This document shows, in pieces, positions 22,508-33,326 of a stretch of DNA of 64,000 nucleotides. Under the pieces are notes generated by a model. The model was not told where the DNA came from and did not search any database. It was given only the letters and a program-made list of their open reading frames with translations. Position 1 is the stretch's first letter. Each line of letters opens with the position of its first letter. A program made the position numbers and the translations under genes. The stretch comes from Neovahlkampfia damariscottae (lineage: Eukaryota; Heterolobosea; Selenaionea; Neovahlkampfiida; Neovahlkampfiidae): NCBI GenBank assembly GCA_016618085.1, contig JABLTG010000020.1, positions 1 through 64,000 on the forward strand. Direction: 5' to 3'.

Positions 22508-23882
22508 ATGTTGAAAATTTTCAAACAAACAACAAAGTTTAGTCAAAAAAGATATCTCAACATTCATGAATATCAAAGTCATGAATTAATGAGAAAATAT
22601 AATATTGGTGTACCAAATGGTTGTGTTGCTACAACAGTACAAGAAGCCATGGAAGGTGGAAAAAAAATATTTGATAATAAAAGAGATTGTGTTGTAAAAG
22701 CACAAGTATTAGCAGGTGGAAGAGGAAAAGGAACATTTGAAAATGGATTTAAAGGTGGTGTTCACATGGCTGTAACAGAAGAAAAGTTAAAATATTTTGC
22801 TGAAAAAATGTTAGGTCAAAAATTAGTTACCAAACAAACAGGTGGAGAAGGAAAATTAGTTTCAAAAATTTATATTCAAGAAAGATTATATGCAAGAAGA
22901 GAATTATATTTTGCTATTTTATTAGATAGAAGTTATAATGGTCCTGTTATGGTTGCTTCACAAAGAGGTGGTATGAATATTGAAGACGTTGCAAAAGAAA
23001 CTCCAGAAGAAATTTTTAAAATTCCAATTAATATTAATATTGGTATGACAGAAGAACAAGCAATTGAAATGGCAAAGAATTTAGGTTTTGAAAATAATAC
23101 AATAAATATAGCTGCTCAAGAATTTTTAAAATTATACAAATTATTTATTGATAATGATAATACTTTAATTGAAATTAATCCTTTAATGGAAACACCTGAT
23201 TTTCAAGTTATTTGTGCTGATGCAAAATTGTAAATATATCTTTTATTTAACATTTATTAATAGAAATTTTGATGATAATTCAGATTATAAACATGAAGAA
23301 TTATTTAAATTAAAAGATGAAACTCAAGAAGATTCAAGAGAAGTTGCTGCTAGAAAGTTTAATTTATCTTATATTGGACTTGATGGAAATATTGGGTAAA
23401 TATATTTTTTTTTGAATGATAATTAACCAATATATATTTAGTTGTATTGTCAATGGTGCTGGATTAGCTATGGCTACTATGGATATTATTAAATTATTTG
23501 GAGGTTCACCTGCAAACTTTTTAGACGTAAAATATATATTTAAATATTAATTCAAAAAAAAAAAAAGGTTGGTGGTGGTGCATCACAAGAACAATTAGCA
23601 GAAGCATTGAAGATTTTAAATTCAGATCCAAAAGTACAAGCTATTTTGGTTAATATTTTTGGTGGAATTATGAGATGTGATTTAGTTGCAAAAGGAATTA
23701 TTCATGCTGCTAAAGAAACAAAATTAAGAGTACCTTTAATTGTTAGATTACAAGGAACAAACTTTAAAGAAGCAAAACAAATTATGGATGCAAGTGATAT
23801 GAAAGTAATTCCAGCTGATGATTTGGAAACTGCTGCAGAGAAAGCTGTTCAAATGGCAAATATTATGAAAATGGCAAAGTAA
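22508..23882 (+). CDS. Succinyl-CoA ligase beta subunit, mitochondrial
   Basis: join(22508..23229,23264..23395,23442..23526,23568..23882), 417 aa. Beta subunit of succinyl-CoA synthetase, the substrate-level phosphorylation step of the TCA cycle. An N-terminal basic presequence ([16 protein letters not shown]) leads into [15 protein letters not shown] and the ATP-grasp domain ([35 protein letters not shown]). The C-terminal ligase domain has [25 protein letters not shown], and [14 protein letters not shown]. Nucleotide preference (ADP or GDP) cannot be read. Introns are 34, 46, 41 nt. The alpha subunit is not in the window. Confidence 0.97.
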
Positions 23883-24094
23883 GTCTCAAAATAATATTAA
23901 AATTATAAAAAAAAGTGACATTGATGTAAAAGTATCATTTGAATTACCAATTTAATTTTATCAATAAAATTTATTTGAAAAAAAAAAAAAAAAATACAAA
24001 AAATTAAAATACTTTAATGTAATTGGTTAAATGAATTTGACAATCATTGGTCAAATTCCTTACAAGAAAAATAGAAGCGAAACGAATAGGAGTG

Positions 24095-25528
24095 ATGAGT
24101 AACCGTGATTTGAAAGATAAATCATCATCTCTCAGAGAAATGGATGAAGGAAAATCAAAAAAAGGATCAGGTTCAATTTTAAAGAAATTAATGAACAAAA
24201 TTTCAACTGGAGGAAACAAAAGAGATTCAATGGCAAATATCGAAGAAGCAATTCTAAAAGATGATTCAACAAATAAAAGACATAATAGTCAACCTGAATT
24301 CGCAATATCAGACGGATTAAAAAAAGGTCATAAAAACAACGATTCCTCAAAATCCTATTCTGATAGACCTTTAGATTCAGAAAAAAAGAAAGAAGGAAAT
24401 GACGAAGAAGAAGAAGAAGAAGAGGAAAAAGAAGGAGAAACCATTTTAATAGTTGAAAGTAAAAAAGATGAAGAAGAAGAAGAAGAAAAAACTAAATTAA
24501 AATTTTTAACAGACGAAGAAATTGATGCATTAGGAAAAGATGAATTAAATTCCTATTTAATAAAAGCATGTGAAATACCACAAGTTGACTTAGTTGAAAA
24601 GATATTAAGTTTTAAAGAAAAGATTGATATTAATAGAAAACATTTTGATTTTCAGGGTAGAACATGTTTACATGTTGCAACAGTTACAAACGATACATCA
24701 CTTGTTGAACTTTTAATTTTAAATGGAGCAGATGTAAATAGTACAGATAAAATGTTAAGAACATCAGTTCATATTGCATCATGTTTAGGTTTAAGAGATG
24801 TACTTTTAATTTTATTATCAATTGGAGGACAAACAAATGTTAGAGATTTTTATGGATATGCACCATTACATTTATCAGTTGCTAATCATCATTTTTCATG
24901 TTCACAAGATTTACTTTTATTTGGTGCAGATATAAATTTTAAAAAACAAAATGGAAATACATGTATTCATGATGCAATGAATTCATCCGATTTAAAAATG
25001 TTACAATTTTTATTATCTCAAGCATCTTCAAATAAAACCAAATTATTAGTTAATATAAAAGATAAAACAGGAGATACACCTTTACTGAGAGGTGTTTTAC
25101 AAGATTCAATTGAATGTGTTTCAGAATTAATTTCAACAACAAAATCGAATGTTAATTTATCAATACATAATGATAAAGATTTTAATATATTTCATTATGC
25201 TGCAAGAAAAGGTTCTTCTGATATGATTGAATTATTATTTAATACATCTGCAAAATCATTATATGATCAACAAAATAAAGATGGTTTAACACCTCTTCAT
25301 ATTGCATGTAAAGTTGGTAATATTGATGTAATTCAAAAATTATTTGAACTTGGTGCAAATATTAATCAACAAGATAATTTAGGCAATACTCCTTTACATT
25401 ATTCAATTAAAAATGGAAAAGTTAATTCATCTCAATTATTAATGAGATTAAAGGCAAAAATAAATATTAAAAATAAATTAAAAGAAACTGCAAGACAATT
25501 ATTAAAACAAGGTATTATTGAAAAATAA
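24095..25528 (+). CDS. Ankyrin-repeat protein
   Basis: 477 aa, single exon. Residues 1-155 are polar and charged with a run of Glu (EEEEEEE) and several RxxS sites. From about 185 to the end are eight to nine ankyrin repeats (GRTCLHVATVTNDTSLVELL, YGYAPLHLSVANHH, GLTPLHIACKVGN, LGNTPLHYSIKNG). No catalytic domain is visible; a scaffold role is typical of such proteins. Start set at the ATG at 24095, downstream of an ATTGGTCAA element at 24045-24053. It converges on RabGGTA with 23 bases between stops. Confidence 0.88.
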   Translation: MSNRDLKDKSSSLREMDEGKSKKGSGSILKKLMNKISTGGNKRDSMANIEEAILKDDSTNKRHNSQPEFAISDGLKKGHKNNDSSKSYSDRPLDSEKKKEGNDEEEEEEEEKEGETILIVESKKDEEEEEEKTKLKFLTDEEIDALGKDELNSYLIKACEIPQVDLVEKILSFKEKIDINRKHFDFQGRTCLHVATVTNDTSLVELLILNGADVNSTDKMLRTSVHIASCLGLRDVLLILLSIGGQTNVRDFYGYAPLHLSVANHHFSCSQDLLLFGADINFKKQNGNTCIHDAMNSSDLKMLQFLLSQASSNKTKLLVNIKDKTGDTPLLRGVLQDSIECVSELISTTKSNVNLSIHNDKDFNIFHYAARKGSSDMIELLFNTSAKSLYDQQNKDGLTPLHIACKVGNIDVIQKLFELGANINQQDNLGNTPLHYSIKNGKVNSSQLLMRLKAKINIKNKLKETARQLLKQGIIEK

Positions 25529-25551
25529 AATATATTTGTATAATGAAAAAC

Positions 25552-26984
25552 TCATTCTTTTAAATTTGGAATTATTTGTTTTAATTGATTAAACAAATAT
25601 TTATCATTCATTTCTTCATTAATTGGATTATTTTTAATTTCTATTTCAATTAAACTATTTGATAATATTTCTTGATCAAATGAAATATATTCAATTTCTA
25701 ATCATTAATTTTTTAAATTCAAATAAAACTTCTTACTATTATTATTTAAATTTAAACTTTTTAATTTTTTTAAATAATTTAAATTTTCTAAATATTTAAT
25801 TTCATTATTCTCTAAATTTAAAGATTCTAAACCAATTAAATTATTTAAAATTGGTATAAATTTAATTTTATTATTTTTTAAATTTAAATGAATTAATGAA
25901 TTAAATGAATTACAAGAATTAAATCTTGTTAAATTTTGATTATTTAAATTTAAACAATTATTTGATTGTTTAATTTTAAAATCACTTAAAATATCATAAT
26001 AATAACCAATATGATTTGAATCTAATTTAATTAATTTTGATATATTTTCATTTAAATTTGTATTATGAATAATTAATGTAATTAATGCCCATTTACAATT
26101 TGGTTCAATTTCTAATAAATCATTACATGTTTCAATATCAATTTCTTTTATTTCATTATTTTCTAATAACCATAAATGATATATCCATGCACTTTGATCA
26201 TCTATATTTTAAATTTTAAATAAATTATACTTGGTAATGTATAAAATGCATTTCTAACAATATCAAATTCATCCATTGTTTTTTCAACTAAATAACTTCT
26301 ATTATGCCATGCTGAATAATTTGATGGATTGGATTCAATTTTATTTTTTATAAATTTTAAATCTTTTTCTTTTTCTGTTGAACTTAATTCTAATATATTT
26401 CTTCTATAATTCCAACAATGAACTATTTGGGTTTTTAAAATTATATTTCTCTTTCTTACAATTTCTTTCATCTAATTTAAGTAATTTTGAACATAATTTT
26501 AATTCATTTTCCCATTCTTCTGGTAATCTCTTTATACACCATTCTCTGTGTAACCAAACAGAATATGATTTGATACCTTTACTTTTTAAAAGTTCTTCTG
26601 TTAATTTTAATTCATTTTTTAAATCATAATTATCTTTTAATTTTAAAATTACTTCTTTTCTATAATTCCATAATGAATAAAATTCTTCAAAGTGTTAATA
26701 ATTAAACCTATCAAAATCTACCTGGATTAATTAATAATATTTTAGATGTTTTTAAAAGTATTTCATTTAATTTCTCATTAGAATTATCTTCCATTTTTAA
26801 TTCTTTTCCAAATTCTAAAATTTCTTCCTTTTTTTTTTACATTTTAGTTTATTCTTTACTTTCAATTCACAATATTTCTTGATTTTTAATTTTATAATTT
26901 CTTCTGTTTTTGAATCTATTTTTTCTCTTTTTCTGTCATGCTAACCAAAAAGAATATTTAGTTGAAAAGGAGGTGGTTTACCAT
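25552..26984 (-). CDS. RABGGTA: Rab geranylgeranyltransferase alpha subunit with LRRs
   Basis: complement(join(25552..25697,25737..26201,26231..26422,26460..26684,26722..26827,26860..26940,26982..26984)), 405 aa. Alpha subunit of Rab GGTase II, which prenylates Rab GTPases presented by REP. Residues 1-290 hold the five prenyltransferase-alpha repeats (SLWNYRKEV, VWLHREW, CWNYRR, AWHNRSYL, AWIYHLWLL). The remainder is leucine-rich repeats (LIHLNLKNNKIKFIP, LESLNLENNEIKYLE), as in animal RABGGTA. The first exon codes only for the ATG; splicing gives MHDRKREK, matching the family's MHGR start. Introns are 29-41 nt. It ends in TGA. Confidence 0.93.
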
Positions 26985-26997
26985 TTTCTATTTTAAA

Positions 26998-27004
26998 CCA
27001 ATCA
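26998..27004. promoter_or_regulatory. Single CCAATCA element shared by two genes with starts 22 bases apart
   Basis: The ATG of RabGGTA (26984, minus) and the ATG of the proline-rich protein (27007, plus) are separated by 22 bases that contain one CCAATCA. No other candidate element fits between them, so it must serve both directions or act inside very short leaders. Confidence 0.65.
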
Positions 27005-27006
27005 AA

Positions 27007-29091
27007 ATGTTTTACGAAAACTGTTTTGACTTTATCAATTCTCTTGATCCATTACTTCAGGATGAATTATTAGACATAGATATATTTATTAAAGAAGTCA
27101 ACACAACCAGTTTCGTAAATCAAGATATCAAAGAATTTATCCAAAAAGAAAAAACAATAGAAATTTTAGAAAATAAAAAAAATAATAAGAATATATTGTC
27201 GTTTTTATTGTTGGAATATTTGGAATATATTAATCAAGGTCCTACTGAAAGAAAACTAGAATCTAAACCGAGTATGCGAAGAAAAAAAGAGGTTGTTTTT
27301 TCACCACCAAAGTTAGAAGAAGGAAATATTGAAAGTATACAAACACCAGTTGGAAAATCTTCTAGAGTTAGAAAAAATAGAATTCAACAAGAAGAACAAC
27401 CACCTCTTCAAAGTGAAATAGAAAATATTACACTGGCTGTCGCAGAAGAAAACAAAGAAATAACTTCTGAAGAAGAAGAAGAAGAAAATACAGAAGTGGA
27501 ACAAGTTGTTATTGAAGATATCAAAAAAATTCAAGAACAATCACAAGTTCCAGAAAAGACTGTAAAATCGCAAATCGAAACTGAATTAGTAAAAACAGAA
27601 GATGTAGTAGCAGAAAAAAGAAAACCACCAATTCCAATTAAACCTACAACACCATTCGAAAGTGAAATGGAAAATGCTAAGAAAAAACCACCGATTCCAA
27701 AAAAGCCAATAACGAGCCCTGTTGTATCATCTCCAATGGAACAATTGGAAAAGGAACAAGAAAATCTAATTGTAAAAAAACCACCTGTCCCAAAAAAGCC
27801 AAGTACACCTATTGCAAAAACAGATAACCTTGATACTAATAATTTGGAGAAAAAAAAACCACCAGTACCTCAAAAACCTCCTGTTCCTCAAAAACCTTCA
27901 ATTCAAGAAGAAGAAGAAGAAACAAAAGGAGAAGAAACCAATGATGAAATACAAAGTATTGTATCAAAAAAACCACCAGTACCTAAAAAGCCTCCAACTC
28001 CTTACAAACCTTCAGATACATCAATACCAGAAGAAAAGCGTTCCTCTAATGGTGACGTCTTTGGTGTAAAACCTCCAACACCATCAAAAAAGCCAAAAGT
28101 AATAGAAACAGAAGAATTTGAATCTATTGAAGAAAAGAAATTGAGACTTCAACAATCTTTTGGAAAAAAACCTCCAGTACCAAAATTGAAACCTAAAGAA
28201 GAAGAAGTTGTTCAAAGAAAAAGAGGAAAAGAAATTCAACCAATTGTAACAGATGATGTTGAAGTAAAATTAAATCCAAAATCACCAAGAAAATCACCAA
28301 GAAGAAGAGTATTTGATAAAAGAGAATCACCACATACTATAAAAACAAAAGAAACACCTGTAAAACCAATTGCATCAAAACCTTCATCAGAATCAAAAAG
28401 TCTTTTCAGAAAATCAAATTCAAAAAAGAATTTAAAAGAAAAGATAACACCAGGTTCAACATCAGTGCAAAATATAATTATTGATTTTGATAATATTGCA
28501 AAAGAAAAAGGAAATTTGGAACCTGAAATAAAAAGACCTGGAAAACCAAAAAAGAAAAGACCAGTTTCAAAAAAGAATCAAATATTACAAGAATTAGATG
28601 AAATTGAAAAAAAAACAATTGAAGAATCATTCAATGAGAAATCTATTGAAAATATAAAAGAAGAAGAAAAAGATTATAAAAAATTAAAAGAACAAAAATT
28701 ATTAAATTTATCAAAAAAGAAAGAAAATAATTTACAAATTGAAATTAATGAGGATAATGAAAAACTATTTTTAGAAGTAGAAAAAACAAGAAATTCTTCT
28801 TCTTCATCAACTCCAACTGCGAGTGGTGCACCAAAAAAAAAACAATTTCCAACATCTTCATCAAATACTCCAGAAGATGGCACACCAAAATGGTTGAAAG
28901 AAATACAATCAAGAAAAAAAAAGGATGAAAGTGCGACAACACAAACTGAAAACAAAATTGAAGAGAATGAAGAAAACGAAAAAATTGCTCCATGGATGAA
29001 AGAAATGAAATTGAAAAAAATTTCACCAACTGATGACTCAAAATTGAAAGAAAAACCGGCTGTACCAAAAAAACCAATCTCACAAAAATAA
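27007..29091 (+). CDS. Proline-rich, disordered adaptor-like protein
   Basis: 694 aa, single exon. Residues 1-85 are a short helical domain (MFYENCFDF, LLLEYLEYINQ). The rest is disordered, with about ten KKPPVPKKP / KPPIPKKP motifs of the kind bound by SH3 domains, alternating with acidic stretches. Near the C-terminus two similar motifs appear, PKWLKEIQSRKKK and APWMKEMKLKK, each a Trp with a following basic amphipathic helix, reminiscent of short actin- or capping-protein-binding peptides, though I cannot assign them. A cytoskeletal scaffold role is inference. Start set by the CCAATCAAAATG context. Confidence 0.8.
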   Translation: MFYENCFDFINSLDPLLQDELLDIDIFIKEVNTTSFVNQDIKEFIQKEKTIEILENKKNNKNILSFLLLEYLEYINQGPTERKLESKPSMRRKKEVVFSPPKLEEGNIESIQTPVGKSSRVRKNRIQQEEQPPLQSEIENITLAVAEENKEITSEEEEEENTEVEQVVIEDIKKIQEQSQVPEKTVKSQIETELVKTEDVVAEKRKPPIPIKPTTPFESEMENAKKKPPIPKKPITSPVVSSPMEQLEKEQENLIVKKPPVPKKPSTPIAKTDNLDTNNLEKKKPPVPQKPPVPQKPSIQEEEEETKGEETNDEIQSIVSKKPPVPKKPPTPYKPSDTSIPEEKRSSNGDVFGVKPPTPSKKPKVIETEEFESIEEKKLRLQQSFGKKPPVPKLKPKEEEVVQRKRGKEIQPIVTDDVEVKLNPKSPRKSPRRRVFDKRESPHTIKTKETPVKPIASKPSSESKSLFRKSNSKKNLKEKITPGSTSVQNIIIDFDNIAKEKGNLEPEIKRPGKPKKKRPVSKKNQILQELDEIEKKTIEESFNEKSIENIKEEEKDYKKLKEQKLLNLSKKKENNLQIEINEDNEKLFLEVEKTRNSSSSSTPTASGAPKKKQFPTSSSNTPEDGTPKWLKEIQSRKKKDESATTQTENKIEENEENEKIAPWMKEMKLKKISPTDDSKLKEKPAVPKKPISQK

Positions 29092-29116
29092 ATTTTCAAC
29101 CAATCATATTTATTAA

Positions 29117-29123
29117 CCAATCA
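29117..29123 (+). promoter_or_regulatory. CCAATCA element upstream of small mitochondrial-type gene
   Basis: CCAATCA sits 17 bases before the ATG at 29141, with a second CCAATCA at about 29099-29105 just past the stop of the previous gene. Only 49 bases separate the two genes, so both copies fall in the sole available promoter space. Confidence 0.55.
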
Positions 29124-29140
29124 ATTGATTTTTTTTTAAA

Positions 29141-29465
29141 ATGCAAAGAGCAGCAATTTACCCAAAAGTTGTACTTTCTGGTTTTTTCTTTGGAGGAATG
29201 ATTTACGGAAATCAAAAACAACAAAGTTTATATTCAAAAGCACTTGATATTGTTACAAAAGAAGATAAAGAAATTGAAAGTTACAGAACTGAAGTCAGAC
29301 AACGTGAAGAATTAGAAAGAGCGACATGTAAGAAGATACATTTTTTAATCACATTTAATTTTAGTGGCTGGTGAAGATTTGTCTTTATATAACGTACCTG
29401 CTGGATTACGTGGTTTAGTTTCTACTTTCAGAAATACTAACAAAAAAAAAGAAGAATCAAAATAA
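29141..29465 (+). CDS. Small membrane protein, possibly ATP synthase subunit e-like
   Basis: join(29141..29327,29365..29465), 95 aa. One N-terminal hydrophobic helix with a glycine motif (VVLSGFFFGGMIYGNQ), then a charged helix (KEDKEIESYRTEVRQREELERA) and a polar tail. Size, helix position and the GMIYG motif resemble mitochondrial ATP synthase subunit e (GMAYG), whose GxxxG helix drives dimerisation; a MICOS-type or other small inner-membrane protein is equally possible. The 37-nt intron follows codon 62. Confidence 0.6.
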
Positions 29466-29602
29466 ACTTTTTAATTTTGACAACCAAAAAAAAAAAAAAA
29501 AAAACTATAAATGGTTGAGTCATTTCTTCACAAATTTATCACCCAATCATATCAATTTTATAACTTTACAACCGAACGATAACAAACCAACAAAAAAAGA
29601 AG

Positions 29603-31968
29603 ATGAATAAATTATTGTAAAGTAAACATAATTAACCACTGTATTACTTTTAGTAACTTCGATAATCAAAAAACTTTCAAACCGATGAAAAACGTACCAA
29701 AAGGAACAATGAGGTTTGATCTTCACTCACAAGTGAAAGATAAAATTGAAGAAGGACACACAAGGTAAGAAAACATGTTTAAATCTTTAAAATTGATAGT
29801 GCTGTTGTCTTTGAAATGGTACAACTGCCAAAAGGTGCAGACTTAAACGAATGGCTAGCTGTTCATAGTAAGAGAGAGAAATACAATATATTTTAATACT
29901 TATTTCAAAGCTATTGATTTTTATAATAAAATAAGTAAAAAAAAGAAAAATAATATTTATTTTTCAATAGATATGATATTTAGTCAAATTGAAAAACATT
30001 GTAAATGTGATTCAATGAAAGCAGGAATAGGTTTTGAATATTTATGGAAAGGTTAGTATAAAATAGATATATCAACATATTTAATAGATCATGATAAATA
30101 TAAAAAACCAACAGTTTTACCTGCACATCAATATATTGAAAAAGTATTGGATTACGTTGAAAAGAAATTGAATGAATTTCCAATTGATTCTAATGAATTT
30201 CCAAAAGATTATAAAAAAACAGTTTCTAAAATATTCAGTAGAATATTAAGAATTTATGCACATATTTTACATCAACATTTTGATACTTTAAAAGAATTAT
30301 CTATTGAAAAACAAACTAATATGAGTTTAAAACATTTTTTTGCATTTGCATATACATTTGAATTAATATCTATAACAGAATTAGAAGCATTAAAAGATTG
30401 GGCATTAAATTATTTAAATTTAAATATGTAAGTGTGAAATATATATATTAATTTATCAAAAAAGAAAATCAAAAAGTAAAAGAAAACAATCAAATGTTAC
30501 ACCAAAAACTAAATTATCAATTAAAGAAGCTAATTCATTACATATTGAAATTGTAGCATTATCTGGATTTGAAGAAGAATGTAGTGATTTATTTATTGAA
30601 TTTATTTATGATAAAGAAGAATTTACAACAGAAATTATAAAAAAAACAATAAATCCAGAATGGAATGAAACATTTAATTTATTAATTAAAAATAAAATGG
30701 ATGATGAATTTATTACATTTAAATTATATTCACAAATAAATAAAAATAAAAGAATTGAATTAGGGAATTTAGAAATAAGATTAAATGAATTATTTGATGA
30801 AAAAAGAATAGATAAATGGTTTGAAATGAATAAATTTAGTTCAATTAATAATAAATTAGAATTAAGATTAATATTACAATTTACATCAAGTGAAAGTGGA
30901 ATGATGAATTATTTATCTGCATTAACAAGTTTAGAAAAATATAATGAATTATATACATTTTTAAATTCATTATCTACTATTGAATATATTCAATTATTTG
31001 ATAATCCTTTCATTTCATTTGATGAATTAAATATTTGGAAATCTATTTTATTATTAAGAAATGATAAAGAAGATTTATTAAAAACATTATTTACATTAGA
31101 AATTAATGATTCATTAGAAGAAACATTATTTAGATCAAATTCATTATCTACAAAATTATTTTTTGCATACTTTAAATTAATTGGTCAAGATTATTTACAA
31201 AAGACTATTGGTTTAGCTGTTCAAAAAGTTTGTAATGAAAATTTATATTTAGAAATAGATCCATTAAGAGCAATTGAAGGTACAAATTGTGATGATAAAA
31301 TGAAAGTAATTTTAATTTATTCAAAATTATTTTTTAATTCAATTATTGAATCTGGTGATTTAATACCAAATTCAATACGTCATTTATTAATTCATTTAGA
31401 AAAAGAAGTTTCAAAAAAATATGAAAATAAAACTATTACTGCAATTAGTGCATTAGTAATGTTGAGATATATTTGTCCTTCTATTATTACACCACAAAGT
31501 TTTAATTTAATTTATAAAACACCAGAAAAGAATGCAAGAAGAACATTAACTTTAATTAGTAAAATTATTCAACAAATTTCAAATCAAATTTTGTTTAAAG
31601 AAAAAGAAGAATTTATGTTACCTTCAAATAATTTCATTTTAAAAAATATGGATTTAATGGAATTCTTTTTAAAATCATTATTAAAAGAACCAAGTTCGAT
31701 AAAAGATTCAACTCTAATTCCAACAAATCAACAATTATTATTCTCTTTATATCATGTTCATTTACATTTTAATAATAATCTTGAAAAATATAAAAAGAGT
31801 TTTGATTCAAAAAAATCATTTCAAAATTATAAATCTTATCCAAATCAAAATAATACAATTCAAAATTTTAAAAAATTTGAAAAAATTAATCAAAATATTG
31901 GTATTCAACAATTATCTTTAATACAAAGACAAAAAATTAAAAGTTCAAAAATTAAAGATGATCAATAA
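29603..31968 (+). CDS. Mob1-C2-RasGAP fusion protein
   Basis: join(29603..29616,29654..29764,29800..29867,29911..29934,29971..30051,30088..30427,30465..31968), 713 aa. Residues 1-212 are a complete Mob1/phocein domain (KTFKPMKNVPKGT, LNEWLAVHTIDFYNKI, a CKC zinc ligand pair, RIYAHILHQHFD with the His ligands), the coactivator of NDR/LATS kinases. A C2 domain follows (about 225-340; NPEWNETFNLLI), then a RasGAP domain (about 380-640) with the arginine-finger motif LFRSNSLSTK and LRYICPSIITP. Six introns of 35-43 nt; exons of 14 and 24 nt are included. The frame runs cleanly across the Mob-C2 junction intron (30428-30464), so this is one gene. It would link a Hippo/NDR-type coactivator to Ras inactivation; that role is inferred. 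Confidence 0.85.
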
Positions 31969-32060
31969 AATTCGTTATTTTTATTATCCAATTATATTCG
32001 ATTTGAAAATATCCAATTAAAAAGGTTTTTAAAAAAACAAACTTTGTTGATCATTCCAAA

Positions 32061-33310
32061 ATGTCAAATATTGTAGTTATTGATAATGGTAGTTATTCTA
32101 TAAAATTTGGTTCAACTTATGACGCAACACCTTATGAAATTGAAACATTAGTTGCTTTTGAAAGAGGAAATTTAAAAGTATCATCAGAAAGTTATTATAT
32201 TGGTTCTTCTGAAATTGAAAAAGAAAGAAAGGATAAAATTATTTCTCAAAGATATCCTATTCAAAATGGTTGTATTATGGTTTTTTAAAAAAAAAGGTTA
32301 AAAAATATAGGATTGGGATCAAATTGAAAGTTTATGGAATTATTGTTTAAAAACATTAAATTCAAAGTAAATAATATATCCTTTAAATTAACTAAAAAGA
32401 GATGATTTATCAATATTAATGACTCTTCATGCTATGACACCAAAGGATCATCGTGAAAGTATCACTGAAATGATGTTTGAATTATTTGAAATTGAACAAT
32501 TCTATATTGAAATACCTGGTGCTTTATCATTTTTTAATGAATTTAAAAATCAAAATGAAGGTTAGTTATTAAAAGGGGAAACTCAAATTTTTAAAGATGG
32601 TGTAATTATTGATAGTGGTAGTGGTGTAACAAATATCATACCAATTTTAAATGGAAAAGTAGATTTAAATAGAGTGTAATTCAAAGTGATAATTAATTTT
32701 CAATAGTCATAATTGTAAAGTTACTGGAAGAATAATATCTGAATATTTAAATAAATTAATATTAAAAAAAGGATATAATTTAAATTGTAAAGAAGAATAT
32801 AAAATAATTGAAAAAATAAAAAAAGAATACTCTTATTTATCTTTTAACTTTGATGAAGAATTAATAAAAAATAAAAATAAACAAGAAATTAAAAAATTTG
32901 AAATTGAAGAAACAAAAGAAATAATTTTATTGGATGAAGAAATATTTATTTGTAATGAAATATTATTTGATCCAACTTTATTTGGAATTCAAAATGGAAA
33001 TGGAATTCATCAAGAAATATTTGAAATGTTAAATTTTTATGAGGAAGAAAATTATGAAAAATTAACCAATAATTTATTATTAAGTGGTGGAAATACAAAA
33101 ATACCAGGTTTATTAAATAGATTTGATAAAGAATTAAAAGATTATTCAAAATTGAATGGTAAAAAATTTAATACAAAACCAAAAATATTAAAACAAAATT
33201 CAACTTGGTTTGGTGGTGTAGATTTTTCAAATTCAAAATATTGTGACTGGATAAAAAAAGAAGATTATGAGGATTATGGTTCAGGAATTGTTTTTAAAAA
33301 CTGTTTTTAA
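32061..33310 (+). CDS. Divergent actin-related protein
   Basis: join(32061..32279,32311..32366,32400..32560,32597..32675,32707..33310), 372 aa. Actin fold: phosphate-1 loop IVVIDNGSYSIKFG, phosphate-2 loop GVIIDSGSGVTNIIPI, adenosine motif LLLSGGNTKIPGLLNRF. Length equals actin, but identity outside these loops is low, and it does not match any numbered Arp class clearly. The C-terminus (WFGGVDFSN, then KEDYEDYG) parallels actin's WISKQEYDE region. Introns 31-36 nt. Could be a nuclear or an orphan cytoplasmic Arp. Confidence 0.85.
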
Positions 33311-33326
33311 TAAAAAAAAAATAAAT

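Noticed and set aside
29603-31968. Separate Mob1 and RasGAP genes
   Set aside because: No stop, promoter motif or start codon context between them; the junction intron keeps the frame.
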